DNA of 64,000 bases from Pseudomonas sp. ACN8 (GCF_002303925.1 NZ_MRCS01000020.1:43233-107232), one strand, 5' to 3'. Positions 1 through 8,986 are shown, numbered from the stretch's first letter. Program-made: numbers and translations. The notes: a model not told the origin generated them from the letters alone.

Positions 1-31
1 ACCGAATCCCCTCGGAATTTTGGTTTCGTGC

Positions 32-49
32 TGTAAGTCCAGGCTTACA
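32..49 (+). promoter_or_regulatory. GacA box (upstream activating site) of rsmZ
   Basis: The sequence TGTAAGTCCAGGCTTACA is a perfect inverted repeat TGTAAG-N6-CTTACA, the known binding site of the response regulator GacA. It sits about 170-190 bp before the rsmZ start, the spacing usual for this promoter in fluorescent pseudomonads. Confidence 0.93.
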
Positions 50-221
50 CTTGCGTAAGTGTTCGTTATTTTTACACCCTGGCAATTGTCCATGCTGAAC
101 GCTTCTTGCCTCTATCGTTTTGATTTATATAACTATTTTTTATTATTAATGACGTGTGACAGCTGGGTTTAGCGCCAAGGGGCGATTGATCCCGCAGGGG
201 AACACTCTAGTATTGAGGTTG

Positions 222-350
222 TGTCGACGGACAGACACGTCCTTCAAGGATGAGGGGATAGGGATATCGCAGGACGCGATTCATCAGGACGATGAAAAGG
301 AACACAGGGAATAGGGAAAAAATGTGGGCGGGTCAAACCGCCCCTTTTTT
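222..350 (+). ncRNA. rsmZ: Small regulatory RNA RsmZ
   Basis: RsmZ titrates the translational repressors RsmA/RsmE and so relieves repression of secondary-metabolite and exoproduct mRNAs under GacS/GacA control. The RNA begins near TGTCGACGGACAGACAC, as in known P. fluorescens RsmZ, and contains about eight GGA motifs (for example at AAGGAT, CAGGAC twice, AAGGAA, AGGGAA), several in predicted hairpin loops such as GATTCATCAGGACGATGAA. It ends with a GC stem (326-331/338-343) and six T residues. A perfect GacA box lies upstream and fdxA lies convergently downstream, as in P. aeruginosa and P. fluorescens. The exact 5' end is inferred by similarity. Confidence 0.93.
326..350 (+). terminator. 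Intrinsic terminator of rsmZ
   Basis: GGGCGG-gtcaaa-CCGCCC stem followed by a T run at 345-350 ends rsmZ. Confidence 0.9.
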
Positions 351-365
351 CGCCTGCAGAAAAGC

Positions 366-390
366 AAAAAGGCCCTTGTGGGGCCTTTTT
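366..390 (-). terminator. Terminator of fdxA, bidirectional
   Basis: Stem GGCCC-ttgtg-GGGCC (371-375/381-385) flanked by five A and five T residues lies 18 bases after the fdxA stop. It can act in both directions and backs up rsmZ termination. Confidence 0.85.
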
Positions 391-407
391 CGCGAACGCG
401 GGGGTAA

Positions 408-731
408 TCAGCGTTCGAGTTCTGCGATCTTGCCTGGCTTGCCGTCCCACTCTTCAGCGTCGGGCATCGAATCTTTCTTCTCGGTGATGTTCGGCCAGAT
501 ATCGGCCAGCTCAGCGTTCAGCGCGATGAAGTTTTCCATGCCGGCCGGAACTTCATCTTCGGAGAAGATAGCCACGGCAGGGCATTCAGGTTCGCACAGC
601 GCGCAATCGATGCACTCATCCGGGTGAATCACCAGGAAATTCGGGCCTTCGTAAAAGCAGTCCACCGGACAGACTTCTACGCAGTCGGTGTACTTGCACT
701 TGATGCAGTTGTCGGTGACGACGAAGGTCAT
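408..731 (-). CDS. fdxA: Ferredoxin I, 7Fe type
   Basis: Small cytoplasmic electron carrier of 107 residues with one [3Fe-4S] and one [4Fe-4S] cluster. The cysteines are at 9, 12, 17, 21, 25 and then 40, 43, 46, 50, the spacing of Azotobacter-type 7Fe ferredoxins (the second group is C-x2-C-x2-C-x3-C). The C-terminal 50 residues are the acidic extension typical of the family. The ATG is preceded on its strand by an AGGAG-type site. It lies downstream of mutS in the same direction, separated by a structured 142-base gap, and converges on rsmZ, an order conserved in Pseudomonas. The redox partner cannot be told from sequence. Confidence 0.97.
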   Translation of the reverse strand: MTFVVTDNCIKCKYTDCVEVCPVDCFYEGPNFLVIHPDECIDCALCEPECPAVAIFSEDEVPAGMENFIALNAELADIWPNITEKKDSMPDAEEWDGKPGKIAELER

Positions 732-787
732 TTCTAATTTTCTCCTCAGGCGCGGCTTGCTGCGCCCCTTCTCGTAGGGGTCGCCAG

Positions 788-839
788 GTTTGGGAGCGAT
801 AGTCTGCTGGCCAGGCTATTAGCCAGCAGCATCCCAAAC
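788..839. other. Two-tier inverted repeat between mutS and fdxA
   Basis: GTTTGGGA (788-795) pairs with TCCCAAAC (832-839), and inside it CTGCTGGC (804-811) pairs with GCCAGCAG (822-829). No T run follows on either strand, so it is not a standard intrinsic terminator. It may stabilise or end the mutS transcript. Confidence 0.6.
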
Positions 840-873
840 CGCGCGAGATTCTAACAGCTTGCAAGCCGCTGCG

Positions 874-3453
874 TTAGATCCGTGTCTTTAGTGTATAGAG
901 CATTTCGAGCGCACGACGTGGTGTCATGTTGTCCAGGTCGAGCTTGGCCAGGTCATCCAGCACCGGATGCGGCAGGCTGGCGAACAGGTCGCTTTGCTGT
1001 GGTGCGGCCGGTTTGCCTTTGGCCGGTGCCGGTGTTTCATGGGGCAGGGCGGTGTCTTCCAGACGGCTCAAGTGCTCGCGAGCACGGGTGATGACTTCGC
1101 TCGGAACGCCTGCCAGCTGCGCAACGGCCAGGCCATAACTCTGGCTGGCCGGCCCGGGCAGCACATGGTGCAGGAACACGATGCGCTCGTTGTGCTCGGT
1201 AGCATTGAGGTGCACGTTGGCCACCAGCGGCTGGGCTTCCGGCAGGACGGTCAGTTCAAAGTAGTGGGTGGCGAACAGCGTGTAGGCACGCAAATGCGCC
1301 AGGCGTTCTGCCGCCGCCCATGCCAGGGACAGGCCGTCGAAGGTGCTGGTACCGCGCCCGACTTCGTCCATCAGTACCAGGCTGCGCTCGGTGGCGTTGT
1401 GCAGGATGTTCGCGGTTTCGCTCATTTCCACCATGAAGGTCGAGCGCCCGCCGGCCAGGTCATCGCTGGAGCCGATCCGGGTGAAGATGCGGTCGACCAG
1501 CGACAGTTCGCAACTGGCTGCCGGCACGAAGCTGCCGATGTGCGCCAGGAGGACGATCAAGGCGGTCTGACGCATGTAGGTGGATTTACCGCCCATGTTC
1601 GGACCGGTGATCACCAGCATGCGGGTGTTGTCGTCCAGGCTCAGGTCGTTGGCCACGAATGGCGTGGTCAGCACTTGTTCGACCACCGGGTGACGACCCT
1701 GGGTGATGCGCATGCACGGCTCGCTGACGAAGCGCGGGCAGTTCAGGTCGAGGTTCAGCGCGCGTTCGGCCAGGTTGCTCAAGACGTCCAGCTCGGCCAG
1801 GGCGCCGGCGGTGTCCTGCAGCGGTGGCAGCTGGCTGATCAGGTCTTCGAGCAGCGCTTCGTACAGCATCTTCTCGCGGGCCAGGGCGCGGCTCTTGGCT
1901 GACAATGCCTTGTCTTCGAATGCCTTGAGTTCCGGCGTAATGAAACGCTCGGCGCCTTTGAGGGTCTGGCGGCGGATATAGTCGGCCGGTGCCGATTCCG
2001 CCTGCTTGCTTGGCAGCTCGATGAAGTAACCGTGAATGCGGTTGTAACCGACCTTCAGGTGCGACAGGCCGGTGCGGGCCTTTTCCCGCGTCTCGAGGTC
2101 GATCAGGAATTGCCCGGCGTTTTCGCTCAGCGACTGCAGTTCGTCCAGTTCGCTGTCGTAGCCGGTTTTCAGCACGCCGCCATCACGAATGACGGCGGGC
2201 GGGTTGTCGATGATGGCTTTTTCCAGGAGTGCCGCCAGTTCCGGGTAGGTGCTGGTGATGGTGGCGAGTTGCTGGAGGTGCGGGGCTTCGAGCTCCGTCA
2301 TTGCCACTTGCAGTTCCGGCAGGGCGCCGAGGGCGTCACGCAGGCGGGCGAGGTCGCGGGGGCGGGCATTGCGCAGGCCGATCCGCGCAAGAATCCGCTC
2401 GATGTCGCCAATTTCCTTGAGCTGCGGTTGCAGTCTTTCGAATCGGTAGCCGTCGAGCAGGCAAGTGATCGAAGTCTGACGCGCCAACAGCACCGTCAGA
2501 TCGCGCAACGGGCGATTCAGCCAGCGGGTCAGCAAGCGGCTGCCCATGGCGGTCTGGCAGCGGTCCACCACCGATTGCAGGGTGTTGTCGCGGCCCCCGG
2601 CCAGGTTGGTGTCGAGCTCCAGGTTGCGACGGCTGGCGCCATCGAGCACCACGGTGTCGTCCAGGCGTTCATGACGCAGGCTGCGCAAATGGGGTAGGGC
2701 GGTGCGCTGGGTTTCCTTGGCGTAGGCCAGCAGGCAACCGGCGGCGCCAATCGCCAGGGTCAGGTTTTCGCAACCAAAGCCCTTCAGATCCTGGGTCGAG
2801 AATTGCTGGCACAGGCTTTTGAGCGCCGAATCGCGCTCGAAATCCCACGGCGCACGACGACGCACGCCACGGCGTTTTTCCGCCGGCAAGTCCTTGGGCC
2901 AGTCATCCGGAATCAGCAGTTCCACCGGGTTGACCCGCTCCAGTTCCGCGAGCAGGTTTTCCCAACCCTTGATCTCCAGCACACTGAAGTTGCCACTGGT
3001 GATGTCCAGCACTGCCAGGCCGAACAGGCGTTCATCACCCAGAACGGCAGCGATCAGATTGTCCCGGCGCTCATCCAGCAGCGCCTCGTCACTCACCGTC
3101 CCCGGCGTGATGATGCGCACAACCTGCCGCTCCACCGGCCCTTTGCTGGTGGCCGGGTCGCCGACCTGCTCGCAGATCACCACCGATTCGCCAAGCTTCA
3201 CCAGCTTTGCCAGGTAACCCTCGGCGGCGTGGTAAGGAATCCCGCACATCGGAATCGCCTGGCCAGCCGACTGCCCTCGGGCCGTCAGGGTGATGTCCAG
3301 CAACTTGGCGGCCTTCTTCGCGTCTTCATAGAAGATTTCGTAGAAGTCGCCCATGCGGTAGAACATCAGCTGGTCCGGGTGCTGGTTTTTCAGGCGCCAG
3401 TACTGCTGCATCATCGGGGTGTGGGAGGACAGGTCGGAGACGGCTTTATTCAT
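874..3453 (-). CDS. mutS: DNA mismatch repair protein MutS
   Basis: Binds base mismatches and small loops and recruits MutL. The protein is 859 residues, normal for the family. Visible parts are the N-terminal mismatch-reading motif F37-Y38-E39 in GDFYEIF, connector and core/clamp regions, the Walker A segment GPNMGGKST and the Walker B/signature region ([32 protein letters not shown]), and a C-terminal tail. I chose the ATG at 3453 (MNKAVSDL) because the longer frame begins with TTG and adds 16 unlike residues. The gene opens the repair block mutS-repressor-holin-cinA-recA-recX, with the phage-type repressor divergent from it. Confidence 0.98.
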   Translation of the reverse strand: MNKAVSDLSSHTPMMQQYWRLKNQHPDQLMFYRMGDFYEIFYEDAKKAAKLLDITLTARGQSAGQAIPMCGIPYHAAEGYLAKLVKLGESVVICEQVGDPATSKGPVERQVVRIITPGTVSDEALLDERRDNLIAAVLGDERLFGLAVLDITSGNFSVLEIKGWENLLAELERVNPVELLIPDDWPKDLPAEKRRGVRRRAPWDFERDSALKSLCQQFSTQDLKGFGCENLTLAIGAAGCLLAYAKETQRTALPHLRSLRHERLDDTVVLDGASRRNLELDTNLAGGRDNTLQSVVDRCQTAMGSRLLTRWLNRPLRDLTVLLARQTSITCLLDGYRFERLQPQLKEIGDIERILARIGLRNARPRDLARLRDALGALPELQVAMTELEAPHLQQLATITSTYPELAALLEKAIIDNPPAVIRDGGVLKTGYDSELDELQSLSENAGQFLIDLETREKARTGLSHLKVGYNRIHGYFIELPSKQAESAPADYIRRQTLKGAERFITPELKAFEDKALSAKSRALAREKMLYEALLEDLISQLPPLQDTAGALAELDVLSNLAERALNLDLNCPRFVSEPCMRITQGRHPVVEQVLTTPFVANDLSLDDNTRMLVITGPNMGGKSTYMRQTALIVLLAHIGSFVPAASCELSLVDRIFTRIGSSDDLAGGRSTFMVEMSETANILHNATERSLVLMDEVGRGTSTFDGLSLAWAAAERLAHLRAYTLFATHYFELTVLPEAQPLVANVHLNATEHNERIVFLHHVLPGPASQSYGLAVAQLAGVPSEVITRAREHLSRLEDTALPHETPAPAKGKPAAPQQSDLFASLPHPVLDDLAKLDLDNMTPRRALEMLYTLKTRI

Positions 3454-3586
3454 CGGATTGTCAGGAAGCTCATTGAAAGAGGTGGGGCAAAAGCGAGGCA
3501 ATGGCCGGGCTTTTCCGCGATGGGCGCAAGGTTACCATGGGCGGTCTGCCCGACGCAGGCACCACGGCCGGGTGACATCTTTTACG

Positions 3587-3619
3587 ATGCAAAAATCGTG
3601 TTATGCATCGATTATGCAA
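3587..3619. promoter_or_regulatory. Candidate operator half-sites upstream of the PrtR-like repressor
   Basis: The mutS/repressor intergenic region carries GATGCAAAA (3587-3595), TTATGCAT (3601-3608) and TTATGCAA (3612-3619), and a further TTATGCAT covers the proposed repressor start (3661-3668). The same ATGCAT core makes a perfect palindrome before the holin gene, so these are likely autoregulatory sites. This is inferred only from repetition. Confidence 0.55.
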
Positions 3620-3662
3620 ATCGGCATTGTCTTCTTCGAGAAGAGCAAGCAGTATGTGGGTT

Positions 3663-4397
3663 ATGCATAAACGCAACGTATCTACCGTATTAAGGGCATT
3701 GCTCGATCAGCACGGGATCTCCCCCACGGAGCTTCACCGTCGAACCGGCGTGCCTCAATCCACGCTCTCGCGCATTCTCAGCGGGAAGATCGTCGATCCT
3801 TCGGATAAACATATTTCGAAGATCGCCGAGTATTTTTCCTTGAGCACCGACCAGTTGCGTGGCCGCACGGACGTCTCGTCTGCCGCTAATGCCGGGCGGG
3901 CTCCCGTGCATTCGGAACTCAAGGATATAAGTCTGTGGGATGACGATACCCCTGTCGATGACGACGAGGTGTCGGTCCCCTTTCTTCGCGAGGTTGAATT
4001 GGCTGCTGGATCAGGAAGATTCGTCATCGAAGAAAGCGAGCGCTCTAGCCTGCGTTTCGGCAAGCGAAGCCTGCGCCATAACGGTGTGCAGTTCGACCAG
4101 GCCAAATGCGTGACAGTACGGGGCAACAGTATGTTGCCGGTGCTGCGCGACGGCGCCACGGTCGGGGTCAATGCCGGCAAATGCGGTATTGGCGATATCG
4201 TTGACGGCGACCTTTATGCAATCAATCACAACGGCCAGTTGCGGGTGAAGCAGTTGTATCGGCTGCCGTCCGGGATTCGTTTGCGTAGCTTCAATCGAGA
4301 CGAGCATCCAGACGAGGATTACACCTTTCAGGAAGTCCAGGAGGAGCCGATCGTTATCCTCGGGCATGTCTTTTGGTGGGGCATGTACGCCCGTTAA
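3663..4397 (+). CDS. PrtR/CI-like self-cleaving transcriptional repressor
   Basis: A 244-residue phage-type repressor. Residues 8-65 form an HTH (TGVPQSTLSRILSG). The C-terminal half is a LexA/S24 peptidase domain with cleavage site A115-G116 (AAGSG), catalytic Ser156 in GNSM and Lys196 in RVKQL. Such proteins (PrtR, CI) cleave themselves when RecA filaments form and so release phage or tailocin genes in the SOS response. In-frame starts exist at 3603, 3654 and 3663; the last (MHKRNVST) fits family starts best. In P. fluorescens this repressor heads the tailocin cluster between mutS and cinA; here only a holin follows. Confidence 0.88.
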   Translation: MHKRNVSTVLRALLDQHGISPTELHRRTGVPQSTLSRILSGKIVDPSDKHISKIAEYFSLSTDQLRGRTDVSSAANAGRAPVHSELKDISLWDDDTPVDDDEVSVPFLREVELAAGSGRFVIEESERSSLRFGKRSLRHNGVQFDQAKCVTVRGNSMLPVLRDGATVGVNAGKCGIGDIVDGDLYAINHNGQLRVKQLYRLPSGIRLRSFNRDEHPDEDYTFQEVQEEPIVILGHVFWWGMYAR

Positions 4398-4413
4398 CAC
4401 CCCTGCGCTCAGA

Positions 4414-4443
4414 TAAAACCAGCTTTCCGGAGCGGGTTTTTTT
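4414..4443 (+). terminator. Terminator after the repressor gene
   Basis: AAACC-a-GCT ttccgg AGC-g-GGTTT stem followed by seven T residues lies 17 bases after the repressor stop, so the holin gene needs its own promoter. Confidence 0.8.
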
Positions 4444-4479
4444 CGCGTGCTGAAAACATTGGATCACCTATTCAATGCG

Positions 4480-4513
4480 TTAATGCATTGACTGTATATG
4501 CATTAATGCATAA
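4480..4513. promoter_or_regulatory. Palindromic operator candidate upstream of the holin gene
   Basis: TTAATGCAT (4480-4488) is followed nine bases later by ATGCATTAATGCAT (4498-4511), a perfect 14-base palindrome. The ATGCAT core also recurs upstream of the neighbouring repressor gene. It is a likely target of that repressor and would silence the holin promoter. Confidence 0.6.
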
Positions 4514-4570
4514 TCTGATTGCCTGTCCATTCAAGAGCGCGGTGTGATCGTTCACTCAAGGAGGCATGAA

Positions 4571-4912
4571 ATGACCGCTGAGCAATATGCGTTGCTGGAC
4601 ATGCCTCTGTGGCTGGTCATCAGCTTGCCGATACTCGGTGGCGTTACCGGTGAAATGTGGCGTGCCGATAAAGAGGGCGTTCGCGGCTGGCCCCTTGTCC
4701 GGCGCCTGGGCCTGCGGTCTGGCTCCAGCATGATCTGTGGCGCTTCGGTCATCATGCTGCTGCACGCCGCCAATGTTTCCATCTGGGCTGCCTGTGCGGG
4801 TGGTTGCTTGGCGGCGATGGCCGGGACAGACGTCGTTTTAGGGTTGTATGAGCGTTGGGTGGCCAAGCGTATGGGGATCGGTCATGTTCCGTCTGGTGAC
4901 GTGGACGATTGA
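4571..4912 (+). CDS. Phage-type holin (LydA/holin superfamily III-like), orphan
   Basis: A 113-residue membrane protein with three hydrophobic segments (about residues 10-28, 50-67 and 71-93), a charged loop after the first (MWRADKEG) and a hydrophilic C-terminus. It resembles the holin that follows prtR in P. fluorescens tailocin/prophage-01 clusters. Holins form inner-membrane holes that let an endolysin reach the wall. The ATG at 4571 has an excellent AAGGAGG site six bases upstream, better than the in-frame GTG at 4544. There is no endolysin, spanin or tail gene here. It is probably SOS-induced through the upstream repressor. Family assignment is by resemblance. Confidence 0.75.
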   Translation: MTAEQYALLDMPLWLVISLPILGGVTGEMWRADKEGVRGWPLVRRLGLRSGSSMICGASVIMLLHAANVSIWAACAGGCLAAMAGTDVVLGLYERWVAKRMGIGHVPSGDVDD

Positions 4913-5030
4913 TTCTCCGACAGTCCCTTTCCAGAGCCTTCGATTCCTTACATTTTGATCGCTCCTGTCGCTTGCAAGTGCGGTCTGCTCGTGTACGTTT
5001 AACCTCATCCCGCCCGATCAGGAGATGACC

Positions 5031-5531
5031 GTGAACGAAATCACCCAGCTCGCCGCCGAACTTGGCAGACGCCTGCAGGTTCTCAATGCCCATGTCACCA
5101 CGGCGGAGTCCTGCACCGGCGGTGGCATCGCCGAGGCAATCACCCGTATCCCGGGGAGTTCGGCCTGGTTCGAGGCCGGTTATGTCACCTACTCCAACCG
5201 GCAGAAAACCCTGCAACTGGATGTCCCGGTGGAGTTGTTCACCACCGTGGGCGCGGTCAGCCGCGAGGTGGTCGAGGCCATGGTCCGGGGGGCACAGAAG
5301 AAAAACAGCGCGTATTTCTCCGTGGCGGTCAGTGGTATCGCCGGGCCGGATGGTGGAACGGCGAACAAGCCGGTTGGCACGGTCTGGCTGGCCTGGGGCG
5401 TTGGAGACCAAGTGTTCTGTGAGCAGCAGCACTTCCCGGGTAATCGCGACGACGTCCGCCGACAAACGGTGAAGGCCGCGCTAGAGGGGCTGCTGCGGTA
5501 TGCCGCGGCAGAAATCTCAAATCAGGGGTAG
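5031..5531 (+). CDS. pncC: CinA C-terminal domain protein, nicotinamide-nucleotide amidohydrolase
   Basis: A 166-residue stand-alone CinA C-domain (PncC/YgaD type) that deamidates NMN to nicotinic acid mononucleotide in pyridine-nucleotide recycling. Family motifs are [15 protein letters not shown] near the N-terminus and [10 protein letters not shown] with KPVGTVW in the second half. The GTG at 5031 has AGGAG six bases upstream; the ATG at 5025 directly abuts the same AGGAG and is less likely. It lies just upstream of recA as in other pseudomonads and marks the right border of the usual tailocin insertion region. Confidence 0.93.
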   Translation: MNEITQLAAELGRRLQVLNAHVTTAESCTGGGIAEAITRIPGSSAWFEAGYVTYSNRQKTLQLDVPVELFTTVGAVSREVVEAMVRGAQKKNSAYFSVAVSGIAGPDGGTANKPVGTVWLAWGVGDQVFCEQQHFPGNRDDVRRQTVKAALEGLLRYAAAEISNQG

Positions 5532-5558
5532 GCGATCCGGAATCGCTGTGGAATAATA

Positions 5559-5574
5559 CTGGCTACTTATACAG
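5559..5574 (+). promoter_or_regulatory. LexA (SOS) box of recA
   Basis: CTGGCTACTTATACAG fits the CTG-N10-CAG LexA consensus and lies 41 bases before the recA ATG, overlapping the expected promoter. Confidence 0.9.
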
Positions 5575-5614
5575 GTGTTGGCCGTCAGGCCTTATTGATT
5601 ACGTGAGGACTTTA

Positions 5615-6673
5615 ATGGACGACAACAAGAAGAAAGCCTTGGCTGCGGCCCTGGGTCAGATCGAACGTCAATTCGGCAAGGGTGCCGTAATGCGTATGGG
5701 CGATCAGGATCGTCAGGCGATCCCGGCCATCTCCACTGGCTCTCTGGGTCTGGACATCGCTCTTGGCATCGGCGGCCTGCCAAAAGGCCGTATTGTTGAA
5801 ATCTACGGTCCTGAATCTTCCGGTAAAACCACGCTGACCTTGTCCGTGATCGCCCAGGCTCAAAAAGCCGGTGCGACCTGCGCATTCGTCGACGCCGAGC
5901 ACGCCCTCGACCCTGAATACGCCGGCAAGCTGGGCGTCAACGTCGACGACCTGCTGGTTTCCCAGCCGGACACCGGTGAACAGGCTCTGGAAATCACCGA
6001 CATGCTGGTGCGTTCCAACGCGGTTGACGTGATCATTGTCGACTCCGTGGCCGCCCTGGTACCAAAGGCTGAAATCGAAGGTGAAATGGGTGATATGCAC
6101 GTGGGCCTGCAAGCCCGTCTGATGTCCCAGGCGCTGCGTAAAATCACCGGTAACATCAAGAACGCCAACTGCCTGGTGATCTTCATCAACCAGATCCGTA
6201 TGAAAATCGGTGTGATGTTCGGTAGCCCGGAAACCACCACCGGTGGTAACGCACTGAAGTTCTACGCATCGGTTCGTCTGGACATCCGTCGTACCGGCGC
6301 GGTGAAAGAAGGTGATGAGGTCGTCGGTAGCGAAACCCGCGTCAAGGTTGTGAAGAACAAGGTGGCTTCGCCGTTCCGTCAGGCCGAGTTCCAGATTCTT
6401 TACGGCAAGGGCATCTACCTCAACGGTGAGATGATCGACCTGGGTGTTCTGCACGGTTTCGTCGAGAAGTCCGGTGCCTGGTATGCCTATGAAGGCACCA
6501 AGATCGGTCAGGGCAAGGCCAACTCGGCCAAGTTCCTGGCAGACAACCCGGAAGTCGCGGCAAAGCTGGAGAAGCAACTGCGTGACAAGCTGCTGTCCCC
6601 TTCGTCGGTAGCCGACGCCAAAGCTTCTGCGGTCAAAGAGACCGAAGACGACCTGGCTGACGCTGATATCTGA
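5615..6673 (+). CDS. recA: Recombinase RecA
   Basis: Forms filaments on single-stranded DNA, catalyses strand exchange, and stimulates self-cleavage of LexA and CI/PrtR-type repressors. The protein is 352 residues. It shows Walker [10 protein letters not shown], the MAW-like segment, the loop L1/L2 region ([25 protein letters not shown]) and the acidic C-terminal tail (EDDLADADI). The chosen start [15 protein letters not shown] matches the family; the longer frame adds only four residues. A LexA box lies upstream and recX begins eight bases after the stop, forming an SOS operon. Confidence 0.99.
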   Translation: MDDNKKKALAAALGQIERQFGKGAVMRMGDQDRQAIPAISTGSLGLDIALGIGGLPKGRIVEIYGPESSGKTTLTLSVIAQAQKAGATCAFVDAEHALDPEYAGKLGVNVDDLLVSQPDTGEQALEITDMLVRSNAVDVIIVDSVAALVPKAEIEGEMGDMHVGLQARLMSQALRKITGNIKNANCLVIFINQIRMKIGVMFGSPETTTGGNALKFYASVRLDIRRTGAVKEGDEVVGSETRVKVVKNKVASPFRQAEFQILYGKGIYLNGEMIDLGVLHGFVEKSGAWYAYEGTKIGQGKANSAKFLADNPEVAAKLEKQLRDKLLSPSSVADAKASAVKETEDDLADADI

Positions 6674-6681
6674 TCGAAGCA

Positions 6682-7149
6682 ATGACCGCCGTACTAGATA
6701 CACTCGTCGCGGTGCGGCGAACCGCAATGGACCTGCTCGCACGACGCGAGCACGGTCGTGTCGAGCTGACACGTAAACTGCGTCAGCGCGGCGCCCTCCC
6801 TGAAATGATCGAAACAGCCCTCGACCGATTGACGGAAGAGGGGTTGTTGTCCGAAACCCGTTATCTCGAAAGTTTCGTTTCCTACCGCGCCCGTTCCGGT
6901 TATGGCCCTTTACGCATTCGTGAAGAGTTGGGCCAGCGTGGTCTGCAGCGTGCCGATATTGAACTCGCCCTTCGTGAGAGTGGTATCGACTGGCAGGAGC
7001 AATTGATCGATACCTGGCGGCGCAAGTTCTCTGGGCAATTGCCGGCAGACGCCCGGGAGCGAGCCAAACAAGGCCGGTTCCTGGCGTATCGGGGATACTC
7101 CATGGAAATGATCAACCGCCTGTTCAGCGGTCGAGGGATGGACGATTGA
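6682..7149 (+). CDS. recX: Regulatory protein RecX
   Basis: A 155-residue all-helical three-repeat protein that binds RecA filaments and limits recombinase and coprotease activity. Diagnostic stretches are [28 protein letters not shown] and the C-terminal [13 protein letters not shown]. It begins eight bases after the recA stop, so it is cotranscribed from the recA SOS promoter, perhaps by read-through. Confidence 0.97.
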   Translation: MTAVLDTLVAVRRTAMDLLARREHGRVELTRKLRQRGALPEMIETALDRLTEEGLLSETRYLESFVSYRARSGYGPLRIREELGQRGLQRADIELALRESGIDWQEQLIDTWRRKFSGQLPADARERAKQGRFLAYRGYSMEMINRLFSGRGMDD

Positions 7150-7154
7150 ACTGA

Positions 7155-7188
7155 AACGGCCTGCTATTTCGATAACGGGCCGTTTTTT
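7155..7188 (+). terminator. Terminator after recX
   Basis: AACGGCC (7155-7161) pairs with GGCCGTT (7178-7184) and continues into a T run. It separates recA-recX from the convergent LOG-family gene. Confidence 0.85.
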
Positions 7189-7193
7189 ATGCC

Positions 7194-8312
7194 TCACGTA
7201 ACCTTTGACGGCTCCCGCGTGCGTTGCTGCACTTGGGGGGTTGAATGTGCCCAGTTTTCCGGCAGGTTGATGTAGTCCACAAGCTCGCGCAGACGGCCAT
7301 GATTGCGGGCGTTGAAGTTGAAGACCAGCCGCGCCAGATGGCTGAATTCGGCTTCGTCGTGTTCCTCGCCGCTGTAAGTGCACTGATGGAAATGATCACT
7401 CAGGCACAGGTCGGCGAAAGCCTCCTGCATGTGTTCGAGTGCGTGGTCGCTGAGTGTGTGATTCATGCGAATCAGGAACTGATGCTTGAGCCAGCGACTG
7501 GAGTGGAAGTTGCTGTAGAACTGGTTGATGTGCTCTACCGCTTCTTCGACGTTGTAGACCAGTTTCACCAACTTCATGTCAGTGGGCAGGATGTAGTGGT
7601 TTTCCTCCAGTTGCTGGTGAATGAAGTCCAGTGCGCCTTTCCAGAATTTGCCGCCCGGCGCGTCGAGCAGCACCACGGGCACCAATGGACTCTTGCCGGT
7701 CTGGATCAACGTCAGCACTTCCAGCGCTTCATCCAGCGTACCGAAACCACCCGGGCACAGCACCAGGGCATCGGCTTCCTTGACGAAGAACAACTTGCGG
7801 GTGAAGAAGAAGTGGAAGGGCAGCAGGTTGGTCGTGCCGTCGACAGTGGGATTGGCATGCTGCTCGAAGGGCAGGGTGATGTTGAAGCCCAGGCTATGTG
7901 TCAGGCCGGCACCCTCGTGGGCGGCGGCCATGATGCCGCCACCGGCACCGGTAATGACCATCATGTCCGAGCGCACCAGCGCAGCGCCGAGTTCCCGGGC
8001 CATGCTGTAGAGCGGATGTTCCACGGGGGTACGGGCCGAGCCGAAAACAGTGACCTTGCGCCGCCCCTTGAATTGTTCGAGCACGCGGAAAGCCTGTTCC
8101 AGTTCGCGCAGGGCTTGAAGGGTGATTTTGGCATTCCAGCGGTTGTGGTCTTCCTGGGCCATGCGCAGCACGGTCAGGATCATGTCGCGGTAGATCGGGG
8201 TGTTCGGGCTGTTGGGTGAAATCAGCTTGAGTTGTTCTTCAACCTTGCTGATGAGGTCGTGGCCGCTTTCTTCGAAATGACGGCTCAGGAGGTCATTCGG
8301 TTGGTAAGGCAT
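7194..8312 (-). CDS. LOG family (TIGR00730-like) nucleotide-binding protein
   Basis: A 372-residue cytoplasmic protein with a Rossmann-like lysine-decarboxylase-like fold. Motifs are VFGSAR (89-94), TGAGGGIMAAAHEGA (121-135) and the family signature PGGFGTLDE (187-195), which binds the phosphoribosyl part of nucleotides. Relatives (LOG, YgdH/PpnN) hydrolyse nucleoside 5'-monophosphates to base plus ribose 5-phosphate. The roughly 80-residue N-terminal helical extension and the C-terminal extension resemble long proteobacterial members. Substrate is not known. It converges on recX. Confidence 0.85.
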   Translation of the reverse strand: MPYQPNDLLSRHFEESGHDLISKVEEQLKLISPNSPNTPIYRDMILTVLRMAQEDHNRWNAKITLQALRELEQAFRVLEQFKGRRKVTVFGSARTPVEHPLYSMARELGAALVRSDMMVITGAGGGIMAAAHEGAGLTHSLGFNITLPFEQHANPTVDGTTNLLPFHFFFTRKLFFVKEADALVLCPGGFGTLDEALEVLTLIQTGKSPLVPVVLLDAPGGKFWKGALDFIHQQLEENHYILPTDMKLVKLVYNVEEAVEHINQFYSNFHSSRWLKHQFLIRMNHTLSDHALEHMQEAFADLCLSDHFHQCTYSGEEHDEAEFSHLARLVFNFNARNHGRLRELVDYINLPENWAHSTPQVQQRTREPSKVT

Positions 8313-8791
8313 TCAGCTTCTCCTTCTGCACAGAACCCTCGGCCCGACAACGTAAGCCGGTGCCACGACACTTCATGTGTCGCCGTCTGCCCAGGCCCAT
8401 GCCAGGGCGATCTACTTGACCCGAAAGGCATCGGATCATCCAAACAGGCTCTGTTTTCCCTTGGATGAAAAAAGTTCGCACTGCATGACAAGCGACGGCC
8501 AGCCCCTTTCCAGCCCTGAAAAAGTGAATGTGGATACCCTGAAATCCAGACTCTTACAGTGATTTGCGCTGTCTTGATCATTGCGCCACAAAGTCTTTCC
8601 TGGCAACCGCTTATTGACGATTTGCAAGGTGCTTTCACCGCTCGTCTGAACGTACGTCGTATGTGCTGCACTCTGATTTACTAAGTTACAGGTGCAACAC
8701 GACAACTTTGCGTCAACGGCAAGGCGCACGGTACAAGCGATTCAAGGATTTATCACTCAGACATGAGTGAAGTGCAGGGAGGCGGGAAACC
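8313..8791. other. 479-base stretch without a supported gene
   Basis: This gap lies between two divergent genes and must hold the promoters of both. One 61-codon frame (8377-8562) has no recognisable protein or good ribosome site. I see no tRNA, clear terminator or REP element. A short AACGTACGTCGT stretch near 8650 is locally palindromic. A small RNA cannot be excluded. Confidence 0.4.
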
Positions 8792-8986
8792 ATGGCCAGA
8801 GTCGTTCTGGAGATCGATACGCAACTGTATCGATTGCTGAAGTCATCAGCCGAGACCCATCATTTGAGTCTCGAAGAGGAGTGCTGCCGACGTTTGCGCG
8901 GTGGCGAGCGTCGTTCACATTACTTGCAGGCGCTGCTGGCGGAACTGCGCGCCGAAGATGAACAGCGGCGCGCCAATTCCAGGTGA
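8792..8986 (+). CDS. Small conserved-type hypothetical protein (possible ribbon-helix-helix)
   Basis: 64 residues, charged and rich in Arg and Glu. The start RVVLEIDTQLYRLLKSSAE followed by a helical charged tail resembles Arc/CopG ribbon-helix-helix proteins, with a beta strand, a loop and two helices. The ATG has GGGAGG nine bases upstream. It stops immediately before the convergent stop at 8987. No toxin partner is adjacent. It could be a small DNA-binding regulator; the function is unknown. Confidence 0.6.
   Translation: MARVVLEIDTQLYRLLKSSAETHHLSLEEECCRRLRGGERRSHYLQALLAELRAEDEQRRANSR

Noticed and set aside
3603..3662. Longer N-terminus of the PrtR-like repressor
   Set aside because: The extra 20 residues (from 3603) overlap the operator-like ATGCAT sites and do not resemble the family start.
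8377..8562. 61-codon frame in the gap before the small 64-residue protein
   Set aside because: No ribosome site, no domain and no conserved look; not reported as a gene.
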